A stretch of DNA of 38,757 nt from Microbacteriaceae bacterium (lineage in GTDB: Bacteria > Actinomycetota > Actinomycetes > Actinomycetales > Microbacteriaceae), in contig JACMNE010000141.1 in assembly GCA_014378715.1 (NCBI GenBank), positions 1 through 38,757 on the forward strand, written 5' to 3'. The translations under genes were made by a program, and so were the position numbers. Each line of letters opens with the position of its first letter. The stretch's first letter is position 1. Shown here piece after piece: positions 19,539 through 28,937 of this stretch. Below the pieces are notes generated by a model. The model was not told the DNA's origin. It worked only from the letters and a program-made list of their open reading frames with translations, and made no database searches.

Positions 19539-20973
19539 CACGTGCCACGGTGTTGTGAACCACGGTGTTGTGAACCCCGGTGGGGTTGCTCCCGAGTGCC
19601 TCGAGCAGCTGCGGGATGATCAGCGCGATGTCCCCTCCACCCATCGGCATCAGGAAGTCGCCGGCGCGGGCGATCGCGGCGGCATGGGCCGCGGCATCCG
19701 CCCACTCGGCGAAGTACGCGACCCGGGTTCCGTCGTGGAACAGGTTCGTGATCAGCTCACCGGTCACCCCGGGCTCCGGATCCTGGCGCGCGCCGTAGAT
19801 CGGCACGACGAGCGTGATGTCGGCGAGCGTCTCGAATACCTCGGCGAACTCGGCGGCGAGCATGCGGGTGCGGCTGTAGAGATGCGGCTGGAAGATCGGG
19901 ATGATGCGGCCGGACCCGACGGCGCCCCTCGCGGCGCACAGAGCAGCGCGGATCTCGGTCGGGTGGTGGGCGAAGTCGTCATAGACGCTGATTCCGCCGA
20001 CCGCGCCCCGCAGTTCAAAGCGGCGCTCGGTGCCGCCGAAGGTCGCTATGGCGTCGAGGGCCTCGCGCGGCCCAACGCCGAGACCGGTGAGCACGGCGAA
20101 CGCTCCCGCCGCGTTGAGCGCGTTGTGGCGGCCGGGCACCCGCAGCACCACAGGATAGTCCTCGCCGCGGAACGCGATCGTGAACGAGACTGTCGCGGCG
20201 GTGTCGAGGGAGTGAACACGCACGTCGGCGCCATCCGCCTCCCCGAAGGTGACGACGGTCGAGTCGGCGAGGCGGGGGGTGATCGCCACAGCGCCCGGGT
20301 CGTCACTCGAGATCGCGACGAACTCGCCTGCCTTCCCGGCGAAGGTCACGAAGGCGTCCTCGAAGGCCGCCTCGGAGCCGAAGTGGTCGAGGTGGTCGGG
20401 ATCGACGTTGGTGATGAGCGCGACGGCGGTGTCGTAGAGCAGGAACGAGCCGTCCGATTCATCCGCTTCGACGACGAAGATCTCGTCGGTGCCGACGGAG
20501 GCGCTGGTGCCGAGGGAGCGGATCACACCGCCGTTGACGAAGCTGGGGTGCCGGCCGAGGGCGAGCATTGCCTCGATGATCATGCCGGTCGAGGTGGTCT
20601 TGCCGTGCGCTCCGGCGACCGCGACGAGGCGGCGGCACCGGGTGAGCCACGCGAGTGCGACGGCGCGGTGCACGACGGGGATCCCGGCGGCACGGGCGGC
20701 GACGAACTCGGAGTTGTCCTCGGCGATGGCACCGGTGACCACCAGGGTGTCGGCACCCGCGATGTTCGCGGCACTGTGCCCGATGGATACGTCGACGCCG
20801 ATCGCCCGGAGTCCGTCGATGATCGTGCTCGAGCGGATGTCAGACCCCGACACACTGTGCCCCGCGGCGACGAACAGGCGGGCGATGCCGCTCATTCCGG
20901 CTCCCCCGATGCCGACGAAGTGCACGCGTCCCGGCGTCTCGGGCATGGACTGGGAGAAGTCTGACTTGATCAC
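19525..20973 (-). CDS. murC: UDP-N-acetylmuramate--L-alanine ligase
   Basis: A 482-residue cytoplasmic Mur ligase adding L-Ala to UDP-MurNAc with ATP. The N-terminal Rossmann motif '[18 protein letters not shown]' binds the nucleotide substrate; the ATP loop is '[14 protein letters not shown]'; then '[13 protein letters not shown]', '[20 protein letters not shown]', '[12 protein letters not shown]' and the C-terminal '[16 protein letters not shown]' and '[12 protein letters not shown]' blocks. GTG 20973 overlaps the murG stop by four bases (GTGA). The last 17 residues ([17 protein letters not shown]) are beyond the usual end and come from an exact 15-bp duplication. Confidence 0.97.
   Translation of the reverse strand: MIKSDFSQSMPETPGRVHFVGIGGAGMSGIARLFVAAGHSVSGSDIRSSTIIDGLRAIGVDVSIGHSAANIAGADTLVVTGAIAEDNSEFVAARAAGIPVVHRAVALAWLTRCRRLVAVAGAHGKTTSTGMIIEAMLALGRHPSFVNGGVIRSLGTSASVGTDEIFVVEADESDGSFLLYDTAVALITNVDPDHLDHFGSEAAFEDAFVTFAGKAGEFVAISSDDPGAVAITPRLADSTVVTFGEADGADVRVHSLDTAATVSFTIAFRGEDYPVVLRVPGRHNALNAAGAFAVLTGLGVGPREALDAIATFGGTERRFELRGAVGGISVYDDFAHHPTEIRAALCAARGAVGSGRIIPIFQPHLYSRTRMLAAEFAEVFETLADITLVVPIYGARQDPEPGVTGELITNLFHDGTRVAYFAEWADAAAHAAAIARAGDFLMPMGGGDIALIIPQLLEALGSNPTGVHNTVVHNTVARDEAP
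19546..19575. repeat. Exact 15-bp tandem duplication at the murC 3' end
   Basis: CACGGTGTTGTGAAC occurs at 19546-19560 and again at 19561-19575. It is in frame in murC, encoding HNTVV twice, and lies immediately before the ftsQ start. Confidence 0.92.
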
Positions 20974-22055
20974 CTGAGTACGCTACCCGCCACGGCCGCC
21001 TCGATGAGGTCGACGAGGCGGTCGGCGCCGTCCCGCACCCCGATCGCCGTCGCACTCGCCGCCATCGCGGCGATCGCGGCACGGTCCTGCAGCAGGGGCA
21101 GGAGCTGGTCGGCGACCCACTCTGCGGTGAAGTCGGCGTTCTCGACCAGCACCGCCGCCCCGCCGTCGACGGCGTCGCGGGCATTGACCCGCTGCTCGCC
21201 GTTCCCGATGGCCAACGGCACGTAGACCGCCGGCACCCCGAGAGCGGTGAGCTCGCTCACGGTCGACGATCCGGCCCGCGCGACGACGAGGTCGGCGACC
21301 GCGATCGCGAGGTCCATGCGGTTGCAGTAGGGCAAGACGACGTATCCGGCCAGCGTCGGGAACGCGATGTCGGCCCTAGTCCCGCTGATGTGGAGCACCT
21401 GCCAGCCCGCGCCGAGCACGAAAGGCACGGCGGCGGCGAGAGTCTCGTTGATGCTGCGGGCGCCGAGCGACCCGCCCGTGACCAGGAGCGTGAGCCGAGT
21501 CGGGTCGAGCCCGAAGGCGGGGTATCCGGCGCGTCGCGACCCGGCGCGGTCGATGGACTCGATCTCCGCGCGCAGCGGCATGCCGGTGACCCGGGCGCCG
21601 CGCAGGGGCGTGCGAGGGAAGGTGACGGCGACAGAGCGAGTGAGCCAGCTGCCGAGCCGGTTGGCCATGCCGGGCCGCGCGTTGGCCTCGTGCACCACGA
21701 TCGGCACCCCGGCACGGCGGGCGGCGAGGTAGGCGGGGGCGGAGACGTAGCCGCCGAAGCCGACGACGACGTCGATCCCCCTGTCGCGGATGACCGCCTC
21801 GATGCCCCGCACCATGGTGGCGAAGCGGCCGGGGAACTTCAGCGCGGCGAGGTTCGGGCGTCGGGGAAACGGCAGCTTCTCGATCACCGAGAGCTCGTAG
21901 CCGCGTTCCGGCACCAGCCTGGACTCGAGGCCCTCCGCGGTGCCCAGCACGAGCACGACCGAGTCGGGCGCCCGCAGCATGAGCCGATCGGCGGTCGCGA
22001 GCAGCGGATTGACGTGGCCGGCGGTTCCGCCGCCGGCGAGGAGGTATCTCGTCAC
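20970..22055 (-). CDS. murG: UDP-GlcNAc:undecaprenyl-PP-MurNAc-pentapeptide GlcNAc transferase
   Basis: A 361-residue peripheral membrane GT28 glycosyltransferase making lipid II from lipid I. The N-terminal loop '[18 protein letters not shown]' and '[16 protein letters not shown]' bind lipid I; '[14 protein letters not shown]', '[12 protein letters not shown]' and the donor-binding '[36 protein letters not shown]' follow. The open frame extends to 22328, but GTG 22055 is the start: the GGGTAGH loop normally begins within a few residues of the N-terminus, and the GTG overlaps the ftsW stop as GTGA. This overlap style is repeated through the cluster. Confidence 0.97.
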   Translation of the reverse strand: MTRYLLAGGGTAGHVNPLLATADRLMLRAPDSVVLVLGTAEGLESRLVPERGYELSVIEKLPFPRRPNLAALKFPGRFATMVRGIEAVIRDRGIDVVVGFGGYVSAPAYLAARRAGVPIVVHEANARPGMANRLGSWLTRSVAVTFPRTPLRGARVTGMPLRAEIESIDRAGSRRAGYPAFGLDPTRLTLLVTGGSLGARSINETLAAAVPFVLGAGWQVLHISGTRADIAFPTLAGYVVLPYCNRMDLAIAVADLVVARAGSSTVSELTALGVPAVYVPLAIGNGEQRVNARDAVDGGAAVLVENADFTAEWVADQLLPLLQDRAAIAAMAASATAIGVRDGADRLVDLIEAAVAGSVLR

Positions 22056-23380
22056 CGGGTGGGCCGGGTCCTGCGCGGCTGCGCTGTGCGGGGCGAAGCG
22101 CGATTGTCGACACCAGCGGGACTGTCGGCGCCAGCGGATGTCGGTACCTGCGGGCCGCGCGCCTGCGCGCCGTCGGGGTGGCGCGCGAACGACAGTACGA
22201 TCCCGATCGCGAACAGGGTCGTCACGAGGGCCGACCCGCCTGAGGAGATCAGGGGCAGCGGCACCCCCAGCACCGGGAGCACTCCGAGCACCACCGCGAT
22301 GTTGACGAAGGCCTGACCGATGATCCACACCATCACGGCGCTCACCGTGATGCGCGCGAAGGGGTCAGTCGAGGCGTGGATGATGCGGATGAACGCGACC
22401 GCCAGCACGATGAACAGCACGAGCACGGTGATGGCCCCCAGCAGTCCGAGCTCCTCGCCGATGATGGCGAAGATGAAGTCGTTGTCGGCCTCGGGCAGCC
22501 AGGACCACTTGGCCTTGGAATTGCCGAGCCCCACCCCGAAGAAGCCCCCGGCGGCGAGGGCCCACCAGCCGTGCACGGTCTGCCAGCAGAACGTGGCGTA
22601 GTCGGCCGACGAGGAGCAGCCGTCGAGCCAGACGTCGATGCGGTCGCCACGCGCGTTGCTCGAGAACATGAACATGGGGGTGAGGATCGACCCCGCGATG
22701 ACAGGGATGGCGAGGAACCGCAGCCTGACGCCGGCGAAGAACATGGAGCCGAGCACGATCGAGATCAGGATGATCGCGGTGCCGAGGTCGCCGCCGTAGA
22801 GCACGAAGGCGATCGCGGCGCCGGCCACCGGTGCGATGGGCACAACGACCTGGCGGATGTCGCGGAGTTTGTCGGCTTTGCTGGAGAGCACATAGGCGAG
22901 CCAGATCACCAGCGCGGCCTTGGTGATCTCGGAGGGCTGCACCGTGAGCGACTCGCCGAATTTGAGCCAGTTGCGGTTTCCGTTGATCTCGACCCCGAGC
23001 GGGGTGGCGACGACGAGGAGCTGCAGCCCCATGCCGATCACCATCGCCAGCCACGCCCACTTCTTCCAGAACACCGCGGGCATCCGAGAGGCGACGAGCA
23101 TGATCGGCACGCCGATCGCCGCGAACAGGCCCTGCCGCAGGAACTGGGTGAAGAAGTCGTTGGACTCCGTGAACGAGGTGACCGACGACGAGGACAGCAC
23201 CATCACGAGTCCGAAGACCACCAGGAAGAGGGTCGTGCCCAGGAGCAGGAAAAAGTTGCCGGTCTCGTGCGCGAAGAGGCGGCGCACGGCGACGACAGCG
23301 GCCGGGCCGGGCTGGCCCCGGCCCTGACCCGGGGAGCTAGGCGCCCCCTGGCGCTCGCGGCGCGGGATGCTCGTGGTCAT
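22052..23380 (-). CDS. ftsW: SEDS peptidoglycan polymerase FtsW
   Basis: A 442-residue multi-pass membrane glycosyltransferase that polymerises lipid II at the septum with FtsI. About ten hydrophobic segments are visible from residue 42. SEDS motifs include 'GNRNWLKFGESLTVQPSEITKAALVIWLA', 'YGGDLGTAIIL', 'GWWALAAGGFFGVGLGNS', 'PEADNDFIFAIIGEELGL' and 'PLPLISSGGSALVT'. The hydrophilic C-terminal tail after about residue 405 is Arg/Ala/Pro-rich and holds an imperfect 18-bp repeat. ATG 23380 has GGGAGA 8 bases upstream and lies 44 bases inside murD, the largest overlap in the cluster. Confidence 0.96.
   Translation of the reverse strand: MTTSIPRRERQGAPSSPGQGRGQPGPAAVVAVRRLFAHETGNFFLLLGTTLFLVVFGLVMVLSSSSVTSFTESNDFFTQFLRQGLFAAIGVPIMLVASRMPAVFWKKWAWLAMVIGMGLQLLVVATPLGVEINGNRNWLKFGESLTVQPSEITKAALVIWLAYVLSSKADKLRDIRQVVVPIAPVAGAAIAFVLYGGDLGTAIILISIVLGSMFFAGVRLRFLAIPVIAGSILTPMFMFSSNARGDRIDVWLDGCSSSADYATFCWQTVHGWWALAAGGFFGVGLGNSKAKWSWLPEADNDFIFAIIGEELGLLGAITVLVLFIVLAVAFIRIIHASTDPFARITVSAVMVWIIGQAFVNIAVVLGVLPVLGVPLPLISSGGSALVTTLFAIGIVLSFARHPDGAQARGPQVPTSAGADSPAGVDNRASPRTAQPRRTRPTR
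22103..22138. repeat. Imperfect 18-bp tandem repeat at the ftsW 3' end
   Basis: ATTGTCGACACCAGCGGG (22103-22120) and ACTGTCGGCGCCAGCGGA (22121-22138) differ at four bases and are in frame, encoding an Ala/Asp/Ser/Pro tail of FtsW. Confidence 0.7.
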
Positions 23381-24875
23381 CGGGCCGGTCTCCCAACATG
23401 TTGTGAACGGCGGTGGCGAACCGGCCGCCCCGATCGGCGTAATTCTCGAACTGGTCCATGGATGCGGCCGCTGGCGCGAGGAGCACGACGTCCCCGGGCA
23501 GGGCTGCGGCCACCGCCAGCCTTACGGCCGTCGGCATCACCTGATCAGTGTCCGTCGCGGTGACCTCGAACACGGGGAGCTCTGGCGCGTGTCGCGCGAA
23601 TGCGGCGAGCACCTCCGTGCGGTCCGTGCCGATGACCACGGCCGCCCTGATCCGCTTTCTTGCCCGGGAGACGAGATCGCCCAGGTCGACGCCCTTGAGC
23701 AGGCCGCCGACGATCCACACAACGCTGTCGTAGGAACCGAGCGCGGCTTCCGCGGCGTGCGGGTTGGTCGCCTTCGAATCGTCGATGAAGCGGATGTCGC
23801 CGCTCACCGCCACCTGCTCGGTGCGGTGGTGGTCGAGCCGGAACACGTCGAGAGCGGAGCGGATCGCCTCGGGAGAGACCCCGAAGGAGCGGGCGAGCGC
23901 CGCGGCGGCCAGGACGTTGGAGATCATGTGGGTCGCCCCGAGCCCGGCGGCCTCGAGTGCCTCAACGGTGGTGAGCTCGAGCGCACTGGAGTGCCGGTCG
24001 TCGATGAAGGCGCGCTCGCAGAGGAAGTCGCCGACGATTCCGAAATCGCTGGGGCCGGGCACCTCGACCCCGAAGCCGATGGCGCGGCAGCCCTCGACGA
24101 CCTCCGCGTCCTCGACCATGGTGCGGGTCGCCGGATCGTCGCGGTTGAACAGGCACGCGAAGCGGGTGTTCGTGTAGACCTTCGCCTTGGCCACCGCGTA
24201 GGCGTCGGCCGACCCGTGCCAGTCGAGGTGGTCGGCCGCCACATTGAGGCAGACGCTCGAGTGCGGGGACACCGAGTCCGTGTAGTGCAGCTGGAAGCTC
24301 GACAGCTCGACAACGAGTGCGTCGTAGCCGTTCGGGTCGCGCACGGCGTCGAGCACGGGCAGTCCCACGTTGCCGCAGGCGATCGCGCGCACTCCCCCGG
24401 CGACCATCATCGCGGCCGCGAGCTGAACGGTCGTGGTCTTGCCGTTGGTGCCGGTCACGGCGAACCACTCGGCCGGTGCGCCCGTCTTGTCCCGCACCCG
24501 CCAGGCGAGTTCGACGTCCCCCCAGACCGGCACGCCGGTGGCGACGAACGACGAGACGAGCGGATGTGACGGCGCGAAGCCAGGCGAGACGATGACGAGC
24601 TCCGGCGGTCCCCCGATGTCCCCGAGCGCCGGGTCGAGCGCGGCCAGGTCGGCGACCACAAGCCGCGCACCGATGACCTCGAGCAGGTCGGCGCGTTCTG
24701 GGTCGGCGTTGCCGGCCAGGACGAGCACGTCGGCGCCGAGCTCCACGAGGGTGTCCGCGACCGAGAACCCGGTGCTGCCGAGCCCGAGTACCACGACCCG
24801 GAGTCCGGACCAGGGGTCGTTCCAGCTCGTGAGTGCCTCGACCTCCGCCGGGGTCCTCCTGGGCTGAGATGTCAC
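23337..24875 (-). CDS. murD: UDP-N-acetylmuramoyl-L-alanine--D-glutamate ligase
   Basis: A 512-residue Mur ligase adding D-Glu to UDP-MurNAc-L-Ala. 'RVVVLGLGSTGFSVADTLVELGADV' is the N-terminal substrate domain; 'VTGTNGKTTTVQLAAAM' is the ATP loop; then 'LSSFQL' (specific for MurD), 'NVAADHLDWHGSADAYAVAKAKVY' and 'FIDDSKATNPHAAEAALGSYDSVVWIVGG' follow. The C-terminus 'LLAPAAASMDQFENYADRGGRFATAV' is typical. The frame is open to 25466, but GTG 24875 overlaps the mraY stop (GTGA) and gives the normal N-terminus. About 50 residues longer than E. coli MurD, as usual in actinobacteria. Confidence 0.97.
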   Translation of the reverse strand: MTSQPRRTPAEVEALTSWNDPWSGLRVVVLGLGSTGFSVADTLVELGADVLVLAGNADPERADLLEVIGARLVVADLAALDPALGDIGGPPELVIVSPGFAPSHPLVSSFVATGVPVWGDVELAWRVRDKTGAPAEWFAVTGTNGKTTTVQLAAAMMVAGGVRAIACGNVGLPVLDAVRDPNGYDALVVELSSFQLHYTDSVSPHSSVCLNVAADHLDWHGSADAYAVAKAKVYTNTRFACLFNRDDPATRTMVEDAEVVEGCRAIGFGVEVPGPSDFGIVGDFLCERAFIDDRHSSALELTTVEALEAAGLGATHMISNVLAAAALARSFGVSPEAIRSALDVFRLDHHRTEQVAVSGDIRFIDDSKATNPHAAEAALGSYDSVVWIVGGLLKGVDLGDLVSRARKRIRAAVVIGTDRTEVLAAFARHAPELPVFEVTATDTDQVMPTAVRLAVAAALPGDVVLLAPAAASMDQFENYADRGGRFATAVHNMLGDRPDDHEHPAPRAPGGA

Positions 24876-25978
24876 TGGTAGAGCCACTCCGCGTAGAACA
24901 GCCCGACGCCGGTCGCGACGAACAGCCCGGAGATGATCCAGAATCGCACCACGATGGTGACCTCGGCCCAGCCCTTCATCTCGAAGTGGTGGTGGAGCGG
25001 GCTCGCCATCCAGATGCGCTTGCCCCTGGTGGCCTTGAAGTAGATGCGCTGAACGATCACCTGGCCGGTGACCACCAGGAAGAGGCCGCCGATGAAGATG
25101 AGCAGCAGCTCGGTGCGGGAGAGGATCGCGAGGGCGGCGAGGGCCCCGCCGATGGCGAAGGAGCCTGTGTCGCCCATCATGATCTGCGCTGGCGAGGTGT
25201 TCCACCAGAGGAACCCGATGAGCGAGCCGACGATCGCGGCCGCGATGGTGGCGAGGTCGAGGGGGTAGGAGACCTCGTAGCACTTGTAGAGGTTGGGCGA
25301 GGAGATGGTGAGCTTCGCCAGCTCGACGCAGGACTGGTTGAACTGCCAGAAGCCGATGATCACGTAGGAGCCGATGGCCAGCACGGCAGCTCCGGCGGCA
25401 AGGCCGTCCAGCCCGTCGGTGAGGTTCACCGCGTTGGACACGCTCGTGGTGATGAGCACGATCCACGCGACGAACAGCACTGTGCCGAGCCCCACGCCGA
25501 AGATCACGATGAAGTCGAAGTCGAGGTCGCGCACGAAGGAGACGGCGCTTGAGGCCGGGGAGATCCCGAAGGGGTCGACGTAGTTCAGCGCGAGGATCGC
25601 GAAGACGATCGCGACGATCGTGGTGCCGAGGATCTTCAGCGGCCCGCTCAGCCCGGTGCTGTTCTTGCGCCGCACCTTGAGGAAGTCATCGAGGAAGCCG
25701 ACGAAGCCGAGCCCCACCATCATCATGATGACCAGGAGCCCGGCGCCGGTCGGCAGTTGGCGGCCGGCGAGCTGCCCGACGAAGTACCCGACGATGGCCG
25801 CCGTGATGAAGACGATGCCGCCCATCGACGGGGTGCCGCGCTTGATCACGTGGGTCGTCGGGGTGTCGGCGCGGAAGAACTGTCCGAGGTTGAGCCCCCG
25901 GAACACCCGCGCGAACAGCGGGGTGAGCAGGAGGGTGAAGACCATGGCGACGGCGGCCGCGGTGAGGAGCGCGATCAC
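24872..25978 (-). CDS. mraY: Phospho-N-acetylmuramoyl-pentapeptide transferase
   Basis: A 368-residue polytopic membrane enzyme transferring phospho-MurNAc-pentapeptide to undecaprenyl phosphate, giving lipid I. About ten transmembrane helices are visible. Signatures are 'HVIKRGTPSMGGIVFI' (about 43-58), 'GFLDDFLKVRRKNSTGL' with the catalytic Asp pair, 'NAVNLTDGLDGLAAG', 'MGDTGSFAIGGALAALAI' and 'PLHHHFEMKGWAEVTIVVRFWI' near the C-terminus. GTG 25978 abuts the murF stop with no gap. Confidence 0.98.
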   Translation of the reverse strand: MIALLTAAAVAMVFTLLLTPLFARVFRGLNLGQFFRADTPTTHVIKRGTPSMGGIVFITAAIVGYFVGQLAGRQLPTGAGLLVIMMMVGLGFVGFLDDFLKVRRKNSTGLSGPLKILGTTIVAIVFAILALNYVDPFGISPASSAVSFVRDLDFDFIVIFGVGLGTVLFVAWIVLITTSVSNAVNLTDGLDGLAAGAAVLAIGSYVIIGFWQFNQSCVELAKLTISSPNLYKCYEVSYPLDLATIAAAIVGSLIGFLWWNTSPAQIMMGDTGSFAIGGALAALAILSRTELLLIFIGGLFLVVTGQVIVQRIYFKATRGKRIWMASPLHHHFEMKGWAEVTIVVRFWIISGLFVATGVGLFYAEWLYQ

Positions 25979-27382
25979 TCAGGCCACCCCGCCGAGCCGG
26001 TCGCCGAGCCCCCGGAGCCCCGAGGAGTTCGAGGCCTTGACGAGCACGATGTCCCCGGCGACGAGGGTGCCGTCGAGCAGGGCGAAAGCCTCGTCTGCGG
26101 TGTCGACGAGCACGGACTCGCCGGCCCACGACCCCTCGAGGTTCGCGGCGTTGTGGATATGGCGGGCACCGTGCCCGACGACGATGAGCTGGGACACGTT
26201 GAGCCGCACGATGAGCCGGCCGATCCGGTCGTGCTCGTCGCGGGCGTACTCGCCGAGTTCGGCCATCTCGCCGAGGACGGCGATGGAGCGCCGGCCGCCG
26301 CGGGCGATCTGCGCGAGCGTCTTGAGGGCGGCGACCATGGAGTCCGGGCTCGCGTTGTAGGCGTCGTTGATGACGGTGACTCCGGGACGAGGCTCCAGCA
26401 CCTCCATCCGCCAGCGCTCCGCGCGCACGACGGCCTCGATCGCGGTGATCGCGACTGGCAGGTCGAGCCCGAGCTCGCGGGCGACGGCGAGTGCGGCGAT
26501 CGCGTTCATCACGTGGTGCTCGCCGAGGATCCGCAGCCGCACCGGGTACGAACCTTCCTCGGTCACCAGCGTGAACGAGGTGCCCGTTGCCGTCGCCTCG
26601 ATGTCTTCGGCGCGCGGGTCGGCCCTGCCATCGAGGCCGAACCAGACGATGCGGGCGGCGGTGAGGCCAGCCATCGCCGCGACCCGGTCGTCGTCCGCGT
26701 TCAGAACGGCAGCGGATGTCGCGGGCAGGCGGGTGACGATCTCGGACTTGGCTCGCTGGGTGGCATCGATGCCGCCGAACTCGCCGGCATGGGCGAGCCC
26801 GACCTTCAGCACCACGGCGATGTCGGGCACGACGATGTCGACAAGGCGCGCGATCTCGCCCTCGCCCGACGCCCCCATCTCGACGATGAGGTACTCGGTC
26901 TCCTCGGTGATCCCGAGCATGGACAGCGGCGCGCCGATGTGGTTGTTGAACGAGCCGCGGGGTGCGACGGTGGGCCCCGCCTGCTCGAGGATCGACCGCA
27001 GGAGGTTCTTGGTGGTCGTCTTGCCGTTGGACCCGGTGATGCCGATGACGGCGAGGCGCCCGCGCGCGCGCACCAGAGCGACAACAGCGCGGGCGAGGGC
27101 GGCGAGGGCGACGACGCCGTCGGCGACGACGATCTGTGTCACGGCCTCGTCGACGGGGTGCTCGACGATGAGCAGGGCGGCACCGTTCTCGACGGCGGCG
27201 TGGGCGAAGAGGTGCCCGTCGGTGTGCTCGCCGGGCATGGCGAAGAAGACGGAGCCGGGCTGGATGAGGCGGGAGTCGGTGTCCGCCCCACCGGAGACGG
27301 TCGTCGAGGCGGTGTCGGTGGGGGCGAGAAGGAGCTCGCCGGCGCAGGCCTCGGCGACCTGTGCGTAGGTGAGAGCGATCAT
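25979..27382 (-). CDS. murF: UDP-N-acetylmuramoyl-tripeptide--D-alanyl-D-alanine ligase
   Basis: A 467-residue Mur ligase adding D-Ala-D-Ala to the tripeptide precursor. It opens 'MIALTYAQVAEACAGEL' and 'DTDSRLIQPGSVFFAMPGEHTDGHLFAHAAVENGA'; the ATP loop is 'GITGSNGKTTTKNLLRSIL'; then 'EMGASGEGEIARLVDI', 'VGLAHAGEFG', 'GEHHVMNAIAALAVARELGL' and 'VINDAYNASPDSMVAALKTL'. The frame stays open to 28078, but ATG 27382 overlaps the murE stop (ATGA) and matches the family start. All expected domains are present. Confidence 0.97.
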   Translation of the reverse strand: MIALTYAQVAEACAGELLLAPTDTASTTVSGGADTDSRLIQPGSVFFAMPGEHTDGHLFAHAAVENGAALLIVEHPVDEAVTQIVVADGVVALAALARAVVALVRARGRLAVIGITGSNGKTTTKNLLRSILEQAGPTVAPRGSFNNHIGAPLSMLGITEETEYLIVEMGASGEGEIARLVDIVVPDIAVVLKVGLAHAGEFGGIDATQRAKSEIVTRLPATSAAVLNADDDRVAAMAGLTAARIVWFGLDGRADPRAEDIEATATGTSFTLVTEEGSYPVRLRILGEHHVMNAIAALAVARELGLDLPVAITAIEAVVRAERWRMEVLEPRPGVTVINDAYNASPDSMVAALKTLAQIARGGRRSIAVLGEMAELGEYARDEHDRIGRLIVRLNVSQLIVVGHGARHIHNAANLEGSWAGESVLVDTADEAFALLDGTLVAGDIVLVKASNSSGLRGLGDRLGGVA

Positions 27383-28923
27383 TCCGACCAGCCCGATTCG
27401 CGCAGGGCGGCCCTGGCTTCCGCACGGGCGGAGTAGGGGGTGCGCTCGCCGCGGATGTCGCGGTAATCCTGGTGACCGGGGCCAGCCCAGAGGATCGAAT
27501 CGCCCTCCTTCGCGAGGGAGACGGCGAAGCGAATCGCCTGCTCTGGCGGGCTGACCTCGGTCAGCTCGGCTTGGTGCTCGGCGAGGGCGGCCCCCTCGAT
27601 GAGGGTGGCCCGGATCGACGCCGGGTCCTCGAAGCGCGGATGATGGTCGGTGACCACGAGGATGTCGGACCCCTCGGAGGCGACGCGTCCCATCTCGTGC
27701 CGTTTGGTCGCGTCGCGGTCGCCGTCGGCGCCGAAGACCATGATGACCCGGCCGGTCGTGAACTTGCGCACGGCCGCGAGGGTGTTGAGGAAGGCATCGG
27801 GGCTGTGACCGAAGTCGACGTAGACCGACGGACCGTGCTCCCCGGAGACGCGCTCGGTGCGTCCGGGGAGGGAGGCGATGATGCCCGTCTCTCCCATGGC
27901 GTGACCGATGGCCTCGAGTTCGAATCCCGCCTCGACGAGCATCACGATCGCGAGTCCCGCGTTGGCGGCCATGTGCCAACCGATGACGGGCACCCGGGTG
28001 GTGAGCGACCGGTTCTCCGGCCCGGTGAGGGTGAACTCGGTGAACGCGGGCTGCTCGTCGTCGATGCTCAGGTTCCACTCCCCCACCACTCCGGGGGTCG
28101 CCGACAGGGTGGTGACGGGGATGTGGGACCCGTCGACGATGCGGGCGCCGTAGGGCGAGTCTAGGGAGACGACGCCGCGCCGACCGCGCTCCGGTTCGAA
28201 GAACGCGGCCTTGGCCGCGAGGTACTCCTCCATGTCGGCGTAGTCGTCGAGGTGGTCGTGGCTGAGGTTGGTGAAGGCCACCACATCGAACATTATTCCG
28301 TCGACGCGGTTGCGGCTGAGCGCTTGGGCACTGACCTCGAGGACCACGGCGCGCACCTCGCTCTCGCGCATCCTGGCGAGGAGCGCATGCATCTCGCTCG
28401 CCTCTGGGGTCGTGAGCCTGCTGACCACGGTGAGGTCGCCGATGTGGCGTTCGGCCGTCGAGCTGAGGCCGGTGACGAGTCCGAGCTGGCGCAGGATTCC
28501 CTCCAGCAGGTACGCCGTCGAGGTCTTGCCGTTGGTGCCGGTGATGCCGAGGATGAGGGGCGGGTGGTCGGCGGTGCGGTAGACCCAGGCGGAGACGTCG
28601 CCGAGCGCCGCCCTGGGCGAGTCGACGACTACGATCGGCAGTCCGGCGTCGCGCGCGAACTCGGCCCCTGTGGCGTCGGTGAGGATGGCGACGGCGCCGG
28701 CCGCGCGAGCGTCGACGGCGTAGCGAGCCCCGTGGCTGTTGGCACCCGGCATACCCACGTAGAGGTCGCCCGGCTGCACCTCGTTCGTTCGGAGGGTCAC
28801 GCCGGTGACCTCGACGCCGTCGAGCGAGCCGATGCTCTCGAGCCCGAATTCGTCGACGAGGCCGGAGATCGACCTGGCTGACGGATGTTCCGGCCGGAGA
28901 ACCGGAGGTATCTGGGCGTTCAC
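27379..28923 (-). CDS. murE: UDP-N-acetylmuramyl-tripeptide synthetase
   Basis: A 514-residue Mur ligase adding the third stem-peptide residue to UDP-MurNAc-L-Ala-D-Glu. 'GVTLRTNEVQPGDLYVGMPGANSHGARY' and the ATP loop 'GITGTNGKTSTAYLLEGIL' are followed by 'TTPEASEMHALLARM', 'TNLSHDHLDDYADMEEYLAAKA' and 'VYVDFGHSPDAFLNTLAAVRK'. The motif that recognises meso-diaminopimelate (DNPR in E. coli and mycobacteria) reads D-H-H-P-R (426-430), so the residue added is probably not meso-DAP; Microbacteriaceae use Lys, Orn, Dab or homoserine in B-type walls. GTG 28923 has AAGAGGA four bases upstream, 14 bases after ftsI. Confidence 0.96.
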   Translation of the reverse strand: MNAQIPPVLRPEHPSARSISGLVDEFGLESIGSLDGVEVTGVTLRTNEVQPGDLYVGMPGANSHGARYAVDARAAGAVAILTDATGAEFARDAGLPIVVVDSPRAALGDVSAWVYRTADHPPLILGITGTNGKTSTAYLLEGILRQLGLVTGLSSTAERHIGDLTVVSRLTTPEASEMHALLARMRESEVRAVVLEVSAQALSRNRVDGIMFDVVAFTNLSHDHLDDYADMEEYLAAKAAFFEPERGRRGVVSLDSPYGARIVDGSHIPVTTLSATPGVVGEWNLSIDDEQPAFTEFTLTGPENRSLTTRVPVIGWHMAANAGLAIVMLVEAGFELEAIGHAMGETGIIASLPGRTERVSGEHGPSVYVDFGHSPDAFLNTLAAVRKFTTGRVIMVFGADGDRDATKRHEMGRVASEGSDILVVTDHHPRFEDPASIRATLIEGAALAEHQAELTEVSPPEQAIRFAVSLAKEGDSILWAGPGHQDYRDIRGERTPYSARAEARAALRESGWSE

Positions 28924-28937
28924 GGCGTCCTCTTTCG

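Noticed and set aside
25757-27436. A 559-codon plus-strand open frame over mraY and murF
   Set aside because: Antisense shadow; the product resembles no family and is Glu/Gly/Val/Asp-rich.
23337-28078. Longer versions of murD (to 25466) and murF (to 28078)
   Set aside because: The extra N-termini are antisense-like Arg/His/Pro sequence overlapping the upstream gene; the GTGA/ATGA overlaps give the normal family starts.
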